Below are positions 22,643 to 32,377 of a stretch of DNA of 64,000 nt, in pieces. Numbering within the stretch: position 1 is the stretch's first letter; every line of letters begins with the position of its first letter. Under the pieces are notes generated by a model. That model was not told the DNA's origin. It was given only the letters and a program-made list of their open reading frames with translations, and ran no database searches. The translations under genes and the position numbers were made by a program. Source of the DNA: Aureimonas frigidaquae (GTDB lineage: Bacteria > Pseudomonadota > Alphaproteobacteria > Rhizobiales > Rhizobiaceae); NCBI RefSeq assembly GCF_001463905.1, contig NZ_BBWR01000012.1:248001-312000 (forward strand), read 5' to 3'.

Positions 22643-23794
22643 TCAGTCGGCCTTGAGGCATGGCGCTACGAAGAGGTCTCCGCGCCAGGCGCCGCGGAGC
22701 GTCCGGGCAGCCACCACCATCCAAACTGCCGCAAGCAGCACGACAAGCGCCACGCCGAACACATGGATCGCGGGGATTGGCAGGATCGTGCCGAGCTTCA
22801 AAGTCGCCACTGCGTAAACGCCGATCGGGAACGTATAGCCCCACCAGCCGAGATTGAACGGCAAGCCCTCTCTCAGGTAGCGGACCGTCACGAGCGTCGC
22901 CATCGCCAGCCACCAGAGGCCATAGCCCCAAAGAAGCAGTCCGGCGATAAAGCCGATGCCTTCTACCGGTCCGGAAAACCGATCCAGTCCGTTCGCATTC
23001 AGGATCGCCGGCGCTGCGCCGCCCAATGTCATCAATCCGAGCGCGCCGGTGCCGATCGGCCCGAGCGCAAGCCAGCTCGACGCCGCCATCGATGCGTGCG
23101 GCAGCTTGTGCACGGCGAGGCGCAGAACGAGGACCACAAGGACACTCATGGCGATCGGTACCGACAGCGCCCAGAGAACGTAGGAAAGGATTAGCACGGT
23201 GAGCTGGCTATGTGGGCCGGCCAGATGCGGTGCGAGAAGTCCTCCCGAAACGGCTGCCACCTCGGCCGCAACCATCGGCAGCAACCAGACCGCAGTCATC
23301 TGGTCGATCGAATGGCTCTGTCGCGTGAACATCATGTATGGGATCGCAATCCCGCAGGCGGCGGCCATCGCCACGTCCAGCCACCACAGGGCGTGCGCGA
23401 TCTCCACAGCGACCGCGCCGAAGCGAGACGTACCGAAAATCAGGAAGCCATTGATGATCGTAGCCAATCCCATCGGTATGCAGCCGAAGAACATCGATAC
23501 GACGGAATGGCCGAAGATGCGTTTGGCCCCATCGAAAAAGAATATCCACCGGGCGGCATAGAGCGAGGTAAACAGGGTGAAGAGGATAATGTTGAACAGC
23601 CAGAGTCCTTCGGCGATACCCTCTATCAACGGCACTCCGTCGGCGGCCTGTTTCAGACTGATGGCGAGGATGCCGGTTCCCATCGTGGCGGCAAACCAGT
23701 TGGGTGTAAACTGCCTGACAACTTCTCTAGGTTTGTCCAGTCGAGAAAGCGGACGCATGCCGGATGACACGGCACGCATTCTATCAAAATGCAT
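22643..23794 (-). CDS. TDT-family transporter (TehA/SSU1-like, possible sulfite exporter)
   Basis: The 383-residue protein has about ten hydrophobic segments and the TDT-family opening FTPNWFAATMGTGILAISL. Members include TehA, the yeast malate carrier Mae1 and the sulfite pump SSU1. The start at 23794 has a GGAGAG ribosome-binding site; the longer frame does not. Because SorAB lies 2 kb away on the same island, sulfite export is the most attractive role, though dicarboxylate transport cannot be excluded. No ECF-type promoter is visible upstream, and a LacI regulator is divergent. Confidence 0.75.
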   Translation of the reverse strand: MHFDRMRAVSSGMRPLSRLDKPREVVRQFTPNWFAATMGTGILAISLKQAADGVPLIEGIAEGLWLFNIILFTLFTSLYAARWIFFFDGAKRIFGHSVVSMFFGCIPMGLATIINGFLIFGTSRFGAVAVEIAHALWWLDVAMAAACGIAIPYMMFTRQSHSIDQMTAVWLLPMVAAEVAAVSGGLLAPHLAGPHSQLTVLILSYVLWALSVPIAMSVLVVLVLRLAVHKLPHASMAASSWLALGPIGTGALGLMTLGGAAPAILNANGLDRFSGPVEGIGFIAGLLLWGYGLWWLAMATLVTVRYLREGLPFNLGWWGYTFPIGVYAVATLKLGTILPIPAIHVFGVALVVLLAAVWMVVAARTLRGAWRGDLFVAPCLKAD

Positions 23795-24032
23795 CTGGAT
23801 CTCTCCGTAGTGGTCGCAACTCGAGCATGAGGTCGACAAATTAATAAGTCCAACGAATTGATTGTCTTCAACCAATAAATTGGGTCGATTGATTTCACTC
23901 GTGCCCACCCACGAATGCTACGATTGGCACGTTGCCGGCTTGCCAAATGCTCTATCGTCTGCAAGCCGTGCGTACCTCTCGACCCGAATGACCGAAGGGG
24001 CGTGCGCAAATATTGAGAAGCGGGAGTACGGG

Positions 24033-25106
24033 ATGGTTCGCAAGCGAATCGCGCTAGTCGGTGCCGGCGTGACTCAGGCGCGCGCGGCGACCTTAAGCGA
24101 TGTCGCAAAGGCCGCCGGCGTTCATCCGAGCACTGTCTCACGAGCGCTGAACCCGCAGACTGCCCATATCGTCAATCAAGAAACGTTGGAGCGAGTCCGA
24201 CGGGTGGCTCAGGATCTCGACTATCGGATCAACAACCTCGCCTCCAACCTCCGTCGAAGCCGCAGCGGTCTGATCGGCGTCGTCATGCGCGATTTTACCA
24301 ACATGATGCTTCCGGTGATGTTTCGTGGCATCGAGAATCGCCTTCGCGAAAGCGGCTACATGGCGCTGCTTGGCAATACCTACGCAGACGCTGCCCGCAA
24401 GCATGATTTGGTGCGAACCTTTCTGGACCATAGGGTCGATGGCTTTGTCGTCACCTATGCTGATCGCGACGACCATGACCTCGATCTGGTCCGCTCGCGC
24501 AATATCCCGCTGGTTCTCCTGAATCGCGAGACCGACCACCTGGGCGACCCAACGATCCTGCCGGACCTTGTCATCGGAACGGAAGCGGTCATCGCACATC
24601 TTTTGGAGCTCGGCCACCGACGTATCGGCATCCTTGCTGGACCACGCAATGCCGTTACGGCGGACCACAAGCTCGATGGATTCCGGAGTGCGCTTGCGCG
24701 GCGGGAGATAATCCTCTGCGACAGCGAGACACGACGCGCCCACCTGGCAACCGATACCGATGGCGAGGACGCGGCCTTCGACCTACTCTCGGCGAGACCC
24801 GAACTGACGGCGCTTGCCTGCGGCAACGACCTTCTCGCGCTTGGGGCCGTCCGTGCCGCTGCGAGGCTGGGAATGCGTTGCCCTGAAGACCTGTCGATAA
24901 CTGGCTTCAACGACATTCCCTTTCTGGACCGCGTTACACCGCCCCTGACAAGTGTAAGCATTCCACACTACGAGATGGGATATGCTGCGGCCCACGCGAT
25001 CGTCAGCCGCATCTCCGGCGGGCCAATCTCCGATAAGGAACGGCGCTTCCCCTGTACGCTCGTCGTTCGCGCCTCGACATCGAGCCCTCGCCACGGCAGT
25101 CGTTAG
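24033..25106 (+). CDS. LacI-family transcriptional regulator
   Basis: The 357-residue protein has the LacI helix-turn-helix (LSDVAKAAGVHPSTVSRALN, residues 20-39) followed by hinge and periplasmic-binding-protein core (GLIGVVMRDFTNMM, ELGHRRIGILAGP, TALACGNDLLALGAVRAA). The ATG at 24033 follows GGGAG and leaves a short N-terminal arm before the DNA-binding domain; the frame extends upstream to 23862. It is divergent from the TDT transporter and precedes the TonB receptor, so either could be its target. The ligand is unknown. Confidence 0.88.
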   Translation: MVRKRIALVGAGVTQARAATLSDVAKAAGVHPSTVSRALNPQTAHIVNQETLERVRRVAQDLDYRINNLASNLRRSRSGLIGVVMRDFTNMMLPVMFRGIENRLRESGYMALLGNTYADAARKHDLVRTFLDHRVDGFVVTYADRDDHDLDLVRSRNIPLVLLNRETDHLGDPTILPDLVIGTEAVIAHLLELGHRRIGILAGPRNAVTADHKLDGFRSALARREIILCDSETRRAHLATDTDGEDAAFDLLSARPELTALACGNDLLALGAVRAAARLGMRCPEDLSITGFNDIPFLDRVTPPLTSVSIPHYEMGYAAAHAIVSRISGGPISDKERRFPCTLVVRASTSSPRHGSR

Positions 25107-25196
25107 TAAAAACTTCCTGCCCTGCAGAATTTAAGTTGACTGAGTATCTCATGTTTTGTAGCGATTGGTCTGCAATCGATTGCGGGAGCGTTTATC

Positions 25197-27473
25197 ATGT
25201 ATTGCTCGTGGAGCAGCCGGCGGTCATCTGTCCAAGCATTCTGGCTCGGGATCGCGGCTTCGGCGCTGGTGCCCTCGTTGTCCTCGGCACAAGAAACGGG
25301 CGAAACGATCGAACTCGACGCCGTCGTGGTATCGAGCGGCTTTCTGGGCGGCATCGCTATCGGCCCCGAACGCGGTTACGAGCCGGACGGGGTCGGCAGC
25401 GTTGCGGCAAAGGTGGATCTTCCGGCACGGCAAGTGCCATTCTCGGTAGACCAGGCGACAGCCGAGCTCATGGAGGACCGCGGCGAGACGACCGTCTACG
25501 AAGCGTTCGAGAATTTCGCCGGCGCGCACACGCAAAGCACCAATTCGGATACCGGCTCCAACGTTTCGCGCGGTTTCTTTTCGCGCGGGTTCGACCTCGG
25601 AAGTGGCGGAACCGTGCTTTACAACGGGCATCGGGTCTATGGCGTCGGGTCGAACTACCGGTCGACGGCCAGCCTCGCCGGCGTTGAACTGCTGAAGGGG
25701 CCTGCAGCAATCTATTATGGCGCGTCCGAACCCGGGGGGGTCATCAACTACAATTTCAAGAAACCGCTTTCGGAGCGGCGATACGAAGTCGGCATACGCG
25801 GCGACACGGAAGGTTCGTACGGCGCTTTCGTCGATGCGGGCGGCCCGTTCACGCCCGATGACGATCGCTGGCGCTATCGCTTCGTAGCCGAATACGACCG
25901 CCAGGACGACTGGCGTGACTATGTCGAGGAAACGCCCGATACTCTGTTCGGCAGCGTCGAGTTCGAGGCTACGACCGAGTTATCCTCCCGGCTGACCTAC
26001 GAGTATCTGGATGTCGACGGCGTGCCTCAGCGCTACGACACGATCCGCTTTCCGGGCGATACGCTGTTTCCCGTTCCCGACGATTTCTTCGCTGGGAATT
26101 CGTCCAACTTCGTCGATATCCGGCAGCATACGATCTTGTGGGAGAACGAATGGTCCCCATCCGAGGCTTTCGGCGCCAATACCTACGTGCTCTATCAGTT
26201 CAACGAGCAGTCGCATGAGACGACCCGTATCGGGGGACGTGGCGGCGGCGCCCCGGATGGAACCGGCGCCCTTCCACGCACGGTTCATGTGGGCGAGAGC
26301 GAAGACAGGTCGTTCGCCGCCGGCGCGGACCTGTCAGGCAAGGTCGAGACCGGCTCCCTCACCCATCAATGGCTTCTCGGTTACGCCTATTCTCACCTCG
26401 ACAGCGACGGGACGGTCGTTCAGATATCCACCACCGGAAGCGCGGCCGTGCCGCTCCGGCGCCTGCGTCCGACGGCCATCGATCCGTTCGCGCCGGACAA
26501 TGGCCCCTACCCTTACGGCGACGATCTTTTCGATCTCCTCGACCGGGAGGGCGTCGCGCGCGGCGGTCCCTTCGAGAGGACGGACCACAATGTCTACGCC
26601 CAGGATATCGTGACCCTGCCCTGGCAGACCACGAAGCTGATGGGTGGCGTCGGTTATGCCTATTCCCAACAGATAGACGGGCCCGCTCTGGGCACGGACA
26701 CGAGCGCCGAGCTGTCGGACGGTTTCGTGTCGCCGCGACTTGCGATCATCCAGGACATCGCCCCTGCCGCCAGCATTTACGGCTCCTATGCCGAGTCCTT
26801 TCTCCCGCAGCTCATCGTCAACGATTACGAGACTTACGAGGTGCTGGACGATCCACAGATCGGACGTCAGTTCGAGGTCGGCTACAAGCACGAGATCATG
26901 AGCGGCGCCGCGCTTTTTTCCGTCGCAGCGTTTCAGATTCGCAAGGAGAACATTGCTCGTCGGCTGGTTCCGGAAGATGAGTTCAATACGAACTCGGTGC
27001 TGGACGGCGTCTACCGCTCCCGCGGCGTCGAAGTCGGCCTGACCGGGCAGATCACCGATCGTTGGAGCGCTTATATGGGATACGCCCTCTTAGACACGGA
27101 GGTCGAGGAAAGCGACGATCCACTGCTTCTCGGCCAGGCGATCCCTTATGTCGCCAAGCACAATTTCGCGCTGTGGAACAAGGTCAACCTGTATGGGGAC
27201 ATTGCAGGGCCGATCGGCCGGATCGATCTCGGTTTCGGCGTCAACCATTATAGCGACGCGCGCGATCCGACGGGCTTCGAGCGTGACGCCTACACGCTCG
27301 TAGACCTGGCTCTCTTCGCTGAAAAGCAGTTGGAGAACGGTGTCCTGTTGAAAGGTGCCGTCCGCGTCGAAAACCTGTTCGACGAGGAGTACTTCGATCA
27401 ACGGTCCTTCGGATCGTCCGTAACCTTCGGAGATCCCAGGCGCGTTACATTCAGGCTGTCGACCATCTTCTGA
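25197..27473 (+). CDS. TonB-dependent siderophore receptor
   Basis: The 758-residue outer-membrane protein has a signal peptide ending near SSAQ, an N-terminal TonB-box/plug region (VDLPARQVPFSVDQATAELM, VELLKGPAAIYYGASEPGG) and a long beta-barrel ending in the terminal aromatic motif FRLSTIF. The TonB-dependent siderophore receptor pattern (FFSRGFDLGSGGTVLYNGHR) is clear. The binding protein, permease and ATPase genes follow at once, forming one iron-compound uptake operon. The ligand could be a ferric siderophore or heme. Confidence 0.9.
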   Translation: MYCSWSSRRSSVQAFWLGIAASALVPSLSSAQETGETIELDAVVVSSGFLGGIAIGPERGYEPDGVGSVAAKVDLPARQVPFSVDQATAELMEDRGETTVYEAFENFAGAHTQSTNSDTGSNVSRGFFSRGFDLGSGGTVLYNGHRVYGVGSNYRSTASLAGVELLKGPAAIYYGASEPGGVINYNFKKPLSERRYEVGIRGDTEGSYGAFVDAGGPFTPDDDRWRYRFVAEYDRQDDWRDYVEETPDTLFGSVEFEATTELSSRLTYEYLDVDGVPQRYDTIRFPGDTLFPVPDDFFAGNSSNFVDIRQHTILWENEWSPSEAFGANTYVLYQFNEQSHETTRIGGRGGGAPDGTGALPRTVHVGESEDRSFAAGADLSGKVETGSLTHQWLLGYAYSHLDSDGTVVQISTTGSAAVPLRRLRPTAIDPFAPDNGPYPYGDDLFDLLDREGVARGGPFERTDHNVYAQDIVTLPWQTTKLMGGVGYAYSQQIDGPALGTDTSAELSDGFVSPRLAIIQDIAPAASIYGSYAESFLPQLIVNDYETYEVLDDPQIGRQFEVGYKHEIMSGAALFSVAAFQIRKENIARRLVPEDEFNTNSVLDGVYRSRGVEVGLTGQITDRWSAYMGYALLDTEVEESDDPLLLGQAIPYVAKHNFALWNKVNLYGDIAGPIGRIDLGFGVNHYSDARDPTGFERDAYTLVDLALFAEKQLENGVLLKGAVRVENLFDEEYFDQRSFGSSVTFGDPRRVTFRLSTIF

Positions 27474-27485
27474 ACGAGTGCGACC

Positions 27486-28385
27486 ATGCGTGTCACCTTT
27501 CTTGCCATCGGCTTTCTGGCCCTCGTCGCTTCCCTGCCGGTCAGCGCGGAGACAATCGACATCAGCGACGCCCCTCCTTATCCAGCGCTCTACGAACCGG
27601 ACTCGCTCGGTGGGGAACCGGACTTTGTCCTGATGGGCGCGGATCTGGTCGAAATCGCCGTCGCATTGGGAGGGGCCGACCGTATCCTCGCAAGGCCCGA
27701 CTCCATCGAGCTACCCGGGATAGACGGAACGCCCAACAAGGTTCGCGAGTGGGCCGGTGTCGAAGGCGTCCTGGCGATGCGCCCTGAAGTGACCATCGGG
27801 TCTTCCGCCCCCAATGTGCGGCTGATTGAGGGATTACGCGCACTGGGACAGCGCGCCGAAATAATCGACCGGACACTGCCACCGGCCGACAAGGTGCGGC
27901 GGATGGCCGAAATTCTCGGGGCGCCGGAACGTGGCGAGGCACTGGTGCAGGCTATACAGGCCGATTACGCGCAGGCCTCCGAACTCAAGAGGCCGGGGCA
28001 CCCGTTGCGGCTTGTTCATGCATCTAGGATGGGTGCCGGCACCAGCTTTACGGCAGGCGGCTCGGCCACGGCGGTGGACAACCTGATCGCTCGCGTAGGC
28101 GCACTGAACGCCGCCGCGGCCGTCGGGAGAGACCGTTACAGACCCGTAACGCCCGAGGGCGTACTGCAAATGGCGCCGGACGTGCTGCTGATCGCGGAAT
28201 CAGAGCTCGCCTCCTTCGGCGGTATCGATGGAATGTGGAGCAGTTATCCCGGGCTAGCCCTGACACCCGCCGGCCAGAGACGCAACGTCATCGTCATGCG
28301 TGACTTGCATGTGCGCTCGGATGCCGCATCCAGCGGCATCGCCACGGTCGCCTTGGCGAAGGCCCTTTCCGAGATTGCGCCATGA
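27486..28385 (+). CDS. Hemin/siderophore ABC transporter substrate-binding protein (HmuT-like)
   Basis: The 299-residue periplasmic protein has a signal peptide (VTFLAIGFLALVASLPVSAE). It shows the cluster A-2 binding-protein pattern: MGADLVEIAVALGGADRILA, then GVEGVLAMRPEVTIGS and LIEGLRALGQRAEIID, similar to HmuT. It overlaps the permease gene by 4 bases. HmuT-like features suggest heme, while the siderophore-type receptor and downstream reductase suggest a chelator. Confidence 0.8.
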   Translation: MRVTFLAIGFLALVASLPVSAETIDISDAPPYPALYEPDSLGGEPDFVLMGADLVEIAVALGGADRILARPDSIELPGIDGTPNKVREWAGVEGVLAMRPEVTIGSSAPNVRLIEGLRALGQRAEIIDRTLPPADKVRRMAEILGAPERGEALVQAIQADYAQASELKRPGHPLRLVHASRMGAGTSFTAGGSATAVDNLIARVGALNAAAAVGRDRYRPVTPEGVLQMAPDVLLIAESELASFGGIDGMWSSYPGLALTPAGQRRNVIVMRDLHVRSDAASSGIATVALAKALSEIAP

Positions 28386-29467
28386 GCCTGTCAGGCGCGG
28401 TGCCGGGGCGGCTGCGATCCTGGCGGAGCCTTCCGGCTTCTGTCATCCTGCTGGCGATCGGGGTCGCGGCGGCGCTGGCGATCGCGACGCTCGTGTCCGT
28501 GATGTTCGGCGCGTTCCGCTTGTCGGGCGCTGACGTATTCCTGGCCATTGCGGGGCGGATAGACGGATCCGCCACGACCGACCCTGCCATTGCCCTGCGT
28601 GAGGCGGTCGTCTGGGATCTTCGGTTGGCGCGGATCGCAATGGCGGCGATCGTGGGAGCCAGCCTAGCCACCTGCGGAGCAGCGATGCAGGGCCTTTTCG
28701 GCAACCCCCTGGCCGATCCCGGAATCGTCGGGGTCTCGTCCGGCGCCTCTCTGGGCGCGATCACCGTCGTCGTCCTCAACATATCCGTTCTCGGCGTCTG
28801 GACATTACCGGCAGGAGCGTTCCTGGCCGGCATTGGCACGACACTGGTGATCTATGCGCTCGCACGGCCCGGCGCTGAGGGTGGAGATAACTCCCGATTG
28901 CTTCTGGTCGGGATTGCCGTCAATGCCATCGGCGGCGCCTTCGCCGGTTTCCTGACGTATCTTGCGACAACGGAGCAACTGCAAAGCCTGACCTTCTGGT
29001 CGATGGGATCGCTGTCCTCCGCCACATGGTCGACGGTCGTCATATCCTCCCCTTCCGCAATCGTTGGCGTGGCGCTGCTTCTACTCTGGTCCCGCCCGCT
29101 CGATCTGCTGGCATTGGGAGAACGGCAGGCCCGACATCTCGGTGTCGATGTCCGCGCCCTGCGTCGAAAGCTCATCGTCGTCACGGCGCTGCTGGTGGCC
29201 GCCGCTGTGTCCTTTGCAGGAACGATCGGGTTCGTCGGGCTCGTGATACCGCACCTTTTCCGATTGATGATCGGGCCGGGACATCGCCTGTTGATACCGT
29301 TCTCAGCGGCGGGCGGCGCTCTGCTGGTTATTCTTGCCGATCTTGCGGCGCGCACGCTGGACCCGCCTTCAGAAGTCCCCATCGGGATCCTGATGGGGGC
29401 GCTGGGCGGGCCGTTCTTCCTCTGGCTGATCTGGCGCGGACGAGCTACAGGCGGAGGCGACGCATGA
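28382..29467 (+). CDS. FecCD-family ABC transporter permease
   Basis: The 361-residue membrane protein has the FecCD/BtuC pattern, including LRLARIAMAAIVGASLATCGAAM, GNPLADPGIVGVSSGASLGA and VSFAGTIGFVGLVIPHLFRL. It forms the homodimeric channel for an iron compound. It overlaps the genes on both sides by 4 bases (28382-28385 and 29464-29467), so translation is coupled through the operon. Confidence 0.9.
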   Translation: MSLSGAVPGRLRSWRSLPASVILLAIGVAAALAIATLVSVMFGAFRLSGADVFLAIAGRIDGSATTDPAIALREAVVWDLRLARIAMAAIVGASLATCGAAMQGLFGNPLADPGIVGVSSGASLGAITVVVLNISVLGVWTLPAGAFLAGIGTTLVIYALARPGAEGGDNSRLLLVGIAVNAIGGAFAGFLTYLATTEQLQSLTFWSMGSLSSATWSTVVISSPSAIVGVALLLLWSRPLDLLALGERQARHLGVDVRALRRKLIVVTALLVAAAVSFAGTIGFVGLVIPHLFRLMIGPGHRLLIPFSAAGGALLVILADLAARTLDPPSEVPIGILMGALGGPFFLWLIWRGRATGGGDA

Positions 29468-30216
29468 TCCAGGCCCAGGCAGTGACAGTGCGATCCGGCG
29501 CACGCGCGCTCCTGCAGTCGGTCAACCTAAGTTGTTCTGGCGGAACGCTGACCGCCCTCGTCGGCCCGAATGGCGCGGGAAAATCGACGCTGCTGTCGGT
29601 GATCGCAGGTGACCGCGTTCCGGATGAAGGGAAAATTCTATTATGCGGAAAGCCGGTATCCGGCTACTCCGTCCGGGCGTTGGCGCAAATTCGCTCGGTG
29701 TTCCCGCAAGGGTCGGTCATCCGCTTCGGATATAGCGTCGCCGAAGTTGTCGCCATGGGGCGGGCATTCCGCGAACTGCCACCCACGGACGACGACGCTG
29801 CCATCCGCGATGCGATGTTGGCAGCGGAAATCGAGGATATGGCGCACCGCAACGCCCAGACCCTGTCCGGCGGCGAGCAGGCACGGACGACCTTCGCAAG
29901 GGTCGAGGTGCAGGACACCCCGGTCATACTCCTGGACGAGCCGACTGCCGCACTCGATCTGCGGCATCAGGAACGGGTTTTGCAGCGTGCGAGGCAGCGC
30001 GCCGATGCCGGCGCCTGCGTCGTGGCCGTGCTGCACGACCTGAACCTTGCCGGAGCGCATGCCGACAAGATCGTTCTGTTGTCGGAAGGGCGCGTCGCGG
30101 CCACCGGAACCCCGCGCGAGGTGTTTCGTCGCGACCGTCTTGAAGCGGTCTACCGCCAGAGCGTCCACATACTCGATCACCCGACCCGGGATTGCCCCGT
30201 CGTCGTAACCACATGA
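29464..30216 (+). CDS. Heme/siderophore ABC transporter ATPase (HmuV-like)
   Basis: The 250-residue ATPase starts at the ATG overlapping the permease stop. It has Walker A GPNGAGKST (34-42), signature LSGGEQ and Walker B VILLDEPTAALD, with the HmuV-like heme-importer pattern (SVRALAQIRSVFPQGSVIRF). The signature region continues ARTTFARVEVQ where many family members have AR-hydrophobic-ALARAL, a mild deviation. It powers import through the adjacent permease. Confidence 0.87.
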   Translation: MIQAQAVTVRSGARALLQSVNLSCSGGTLTALVGPNGAGKSTLLSVIAGDRVPDEGKILLCGKPVSGYSVRALAQIRSVFPQGSVIRFGYSVAEVVAMGRAFRELPPTDDDAAIRDAMLAAEIEDMAHRNAQTLSGGEQARTTFARVEVQDTPVILLDEPTAALDLRHQERVLQRARQRADAGACVVAVLHDLNLAGAHADKIVLLSEGRVAATGTPREVFRRDRLEAVYRQSVHILDHPTRDCPVVVTT

Positions 30217-30243
30217 GCAACTGGGCCACCGGAGGACAACGCA

Positions 30244-30912
30244 ATGCAAATTCGGCCAATTACCGCACCGAAGGAAGTACGCGACGTCATCGAGCGAGAG
30301 CATCTTCTGGCCCGGCAGCAGCGCGCAGCAGCCCGCGCAGCCGGTGCGTGGCCATCCGAAGCCGGCGCGGTGGTGGACTTTCGAACGTCGGAAAGGCACA
30401 GAACCGCCTATCTTTCCATCGGACCGGACCAGGGCCGCTTCCTGTTCTCGATTGCCGTTGCAAGCAAAGCGCGCAACATCGTCGAGTTTGGTTCCTCCTT
30501 CGGAATCTCGACCCTCTATCTTGCAAGTGCCGCGCACTTGACCGGCGGCACTGTCGTCGGCTCGGAATATCACCCGGAAAAGGCGGAGAAGGCCAATCGG
30601 TCGATTGCCGAAGCAGGTCTTTCGGATTCCTGTGAAATCAGGGTCGGCGATGCCCGTGAAACGCTCCTCAAGGTTGCCCCGGGCATCAACCTCCTGTTTC
30701 TGGACGGTGCCAAGGAACTGTACCTGCCCATTCTCCTGATGCTGGAAGGAAAGCTTGGGTCGAACGCGCTCGTCGTAGCCGACAACACGGACCATCTGTC
30801 ACAGGATGATCCGTTTCTGGCCCATATAGCCGAAGGCTCGTACGTCACCAGCCGGTTGCGCTTCGGCAAAGGGGAAATGAGTTTGTCGCTCTATCAGGGT
30901 CCAGTTGCTTGA
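30244..30912 (+). CDS. O-methyltransferase family (class I SAM-dependent)
   Basis: The 222-residue protein has the AdoMet site NIVEFGSSFGISTLYLASA, an acidic second strand (GTVVGSEYHPEKAEKA) and the catechol-O-methyltransferase-like INLLFLDGAKELY. It follows the ATPase gene by 27 bases and overlaps the reductase, so it is part of the iron-uptake operon. It may modify the imported chelate or a breakdown product, but the substrate is not evident. Confidence 0.75.
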   Translation: MQIRPITAPKEVRDVIEREHLLARQQRAAARAAGAWPSEAGAVVDFRTSERHRTAYLSIGPDQGRFLFSIAVASKARNIVEFGSSFGISTLYLASAAHLTGGTVVGSEYHPEKAEKANRSIAEAGLSDSCEIRVGDARETLLKVAPGINLLFLDGAKELYLPILLMLEGKLGSNALVVADNTDHLSQDDPFLAHIAEGSYVTSRLRFGKGEMSLSLYQGPVA

Positions 30913-31655
30913 GGCCGGCCCCCACCATACCGGAACGGTTGTTGCGGAAGGGCAACCCGTTGATGCTGGAGGTGGTGGAAGCCACCGTGGTTACTCCAGC
31001 CATGCGCCGCGTCTCACTGTGTTTATCGAGCGAGGAGCCCTTCGCGTCCAAGCCGGGACAAAGTCTGATTCTGGTTCTACCAGGCGACGGCGATGAACCG
31101 GCGTGCCGGCATTATACCGTGCGGAAATATCATGAGGCCCAGCGACTGATCGATATAGACGTCGTCCTGCATGGCGATAGCCCGGCCAATAGGTGGGCGC
31201 GGAATGCCCGGCCCGGCGATAGGGTTTTGGCCGTGGGTCCGCGCGGTCATGTAACTCTTAAGCAGGAGATTCACGACCATCTTTTGCTTGCGGACGAAAC
31301 CGGCCTGCCTGCCGTCTTGTCGATGCTCGAGGCGATGCCTCAAGCGGCAAGGGCGACGGCTCTCGTCGAAATCGGCGCCCCGTCGGATCAACAGCCTTGG
31401 CCGGTCCGCCCGGGAATAGATATCCGATGGCTCGTCCGCTCCAATGGCGCCTCGGCAGGCGAAGCGGTCAACTTGGCGCTCCGCGAGATGGCACCATCAC
31501 CTTCCGTCGGCCGTCACGCCTACATTGTTGGGGAAACCGCCGCAGTCCGCAGCCAGCGTCACTATCTGCTGTCCTGCGGTTTCGAAAAATCCGCGATATC
31601 TGCGGAAGGCTATTGGCGGCCGGGGCGTATCGGCGGACATGACCATATAGACTGA
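30909..31655 (+). CDS. Siderophore-interacting FAD reductase (ViuB/SIP family)
   Basis: The 248-residue protein has an FAD-binding barrel (VTPAMRRVSLCLS, CRHYTVRKYHEAQRLIDID, GDSPANRWARNARPGDRVLAVGPRG) and a C-terminal NAD(P)H domain (HAYIVGETAAVRSQRHYLL). These enzymes reduce ferric siderophores in the cytoplasm to release iron. The frame begins at a TTG overlapping the methyltransferase stop; a later start (ATG at 30963) is possible but would shorten the usual N terminus. It completes the uptake operon. Confidence 0.85.
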   Translation: MRPAPTIPERLLRKGNPLMLEVVEATVVTPAMRRVSLCLSSEEPFASKPGQSLILVLPGDGDEPACRHYTVRKYHEAQRLIDIDVVLHGDSPANRWARNARPGDRVLAVGPRGHVTLKQEIHDHLLLADETGLPAVLSMLEAMPQAARATALVEIGAPSDQQPWPVRPGIDIRWLVRSNGASAGEAVNLALREMAPSPSVGRHAYIVGETAAVRSQRHYLLSCGFEKSAISAEGYWRPGRIGGHDHID

Positions 31656-32377
31656 CGGTCGAATATGCTTTCATTGGGCCAGAAAGCCGCTTGAAATCTT
31701 CTGTGCAGCGACACGACGGATTGCTGTAATCAATCCTATGCGACTAGACTATGGAAGCCTAGCGACGCAGCAATTTAAGTAAATGAGGCATTTTTTGCAT
31801 CACCGGCACGCGGCACCTATCCGCCACTCCGGGACCACACACGCTTGCGTGTAGCTACAATACGGTGATACAAAACTCGCGCGTGCGGCGCTGATAAGTC
31901 GTTGTTTTGTCTTGATTTTAGAGCAATCGGGCCCGATCCTTTCCTGGGCACCAATTCACCGGATCAGTCCGGGAAGCCCGATAGATCAGCCGAAACTTGA
32001 ACTAACAATCGCCCGATCTTTACCGTCGGGCGGTACCAAATGGTCCTGCGGCTAGCTCCGCATGAAACACTCCCGGAACACTAAGTGGGTTGTCTCGACG
32101 CCAAGTTCGGGCGAGTAGTCCGCAACGTGGTCAACGATGGCGAAGAGCTTGTGTCCACGATTGGCACATCCTCCATCGCAGCTGGTCGGTCTGCAAGCCG
32201 CAGAGTCTCCATTAGCCCTACCACCCCGGAGCGCCCCCGATCACGATGCCTTCCGCGCTGCCTGCAGCGTTCAGAGGAACGGTTGAGGGTGGTCGACGAA
32301 TTTAAAATACACCTTCGACCATGGGGACAGGCCGGGCCCATCATGCACGCTCCGTCAGGGGCTTCCATACGCCGAGC
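31656..32377. other. Gene-free stretch right of the iron operon
   Basis: No supported gene lies here. Several AT-rich runs occur near 31740-31930, unlike the neighbouring operons. At 31934-31953 CGATCC, four bases, then CTGGGCACCA looks like the 3' end of a tRNA (compatible with alphaproteobacterial tRNA-Phe), but no tRNA body precedes it. It may be an old attachment-site remnant. Nothing else is recognisable. Confidence 0.5.

Noticed and set aside
25136-25170. Fur- or Irr-type iron box upstream of the TonB receptor
   Set aside because: The region has a TTGACT and AT-rich stretches, but no convincing inverted repeat of either type could be seen.
29641-30795. 384-codon minus-strand frame opposite the ATPase and methyltransferase genes
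   Set aside because: The plus-strand genes have Walker and SAM motifs and correct operon spacing; the minus-strand translation has no family features.
32081-32368. 95-codon minus-strand frame just downstream of the Hsp70 gene
   Set aside because: It has no ribosome-binding site, an irregular composition and no recognisable domain; likely non-coding.
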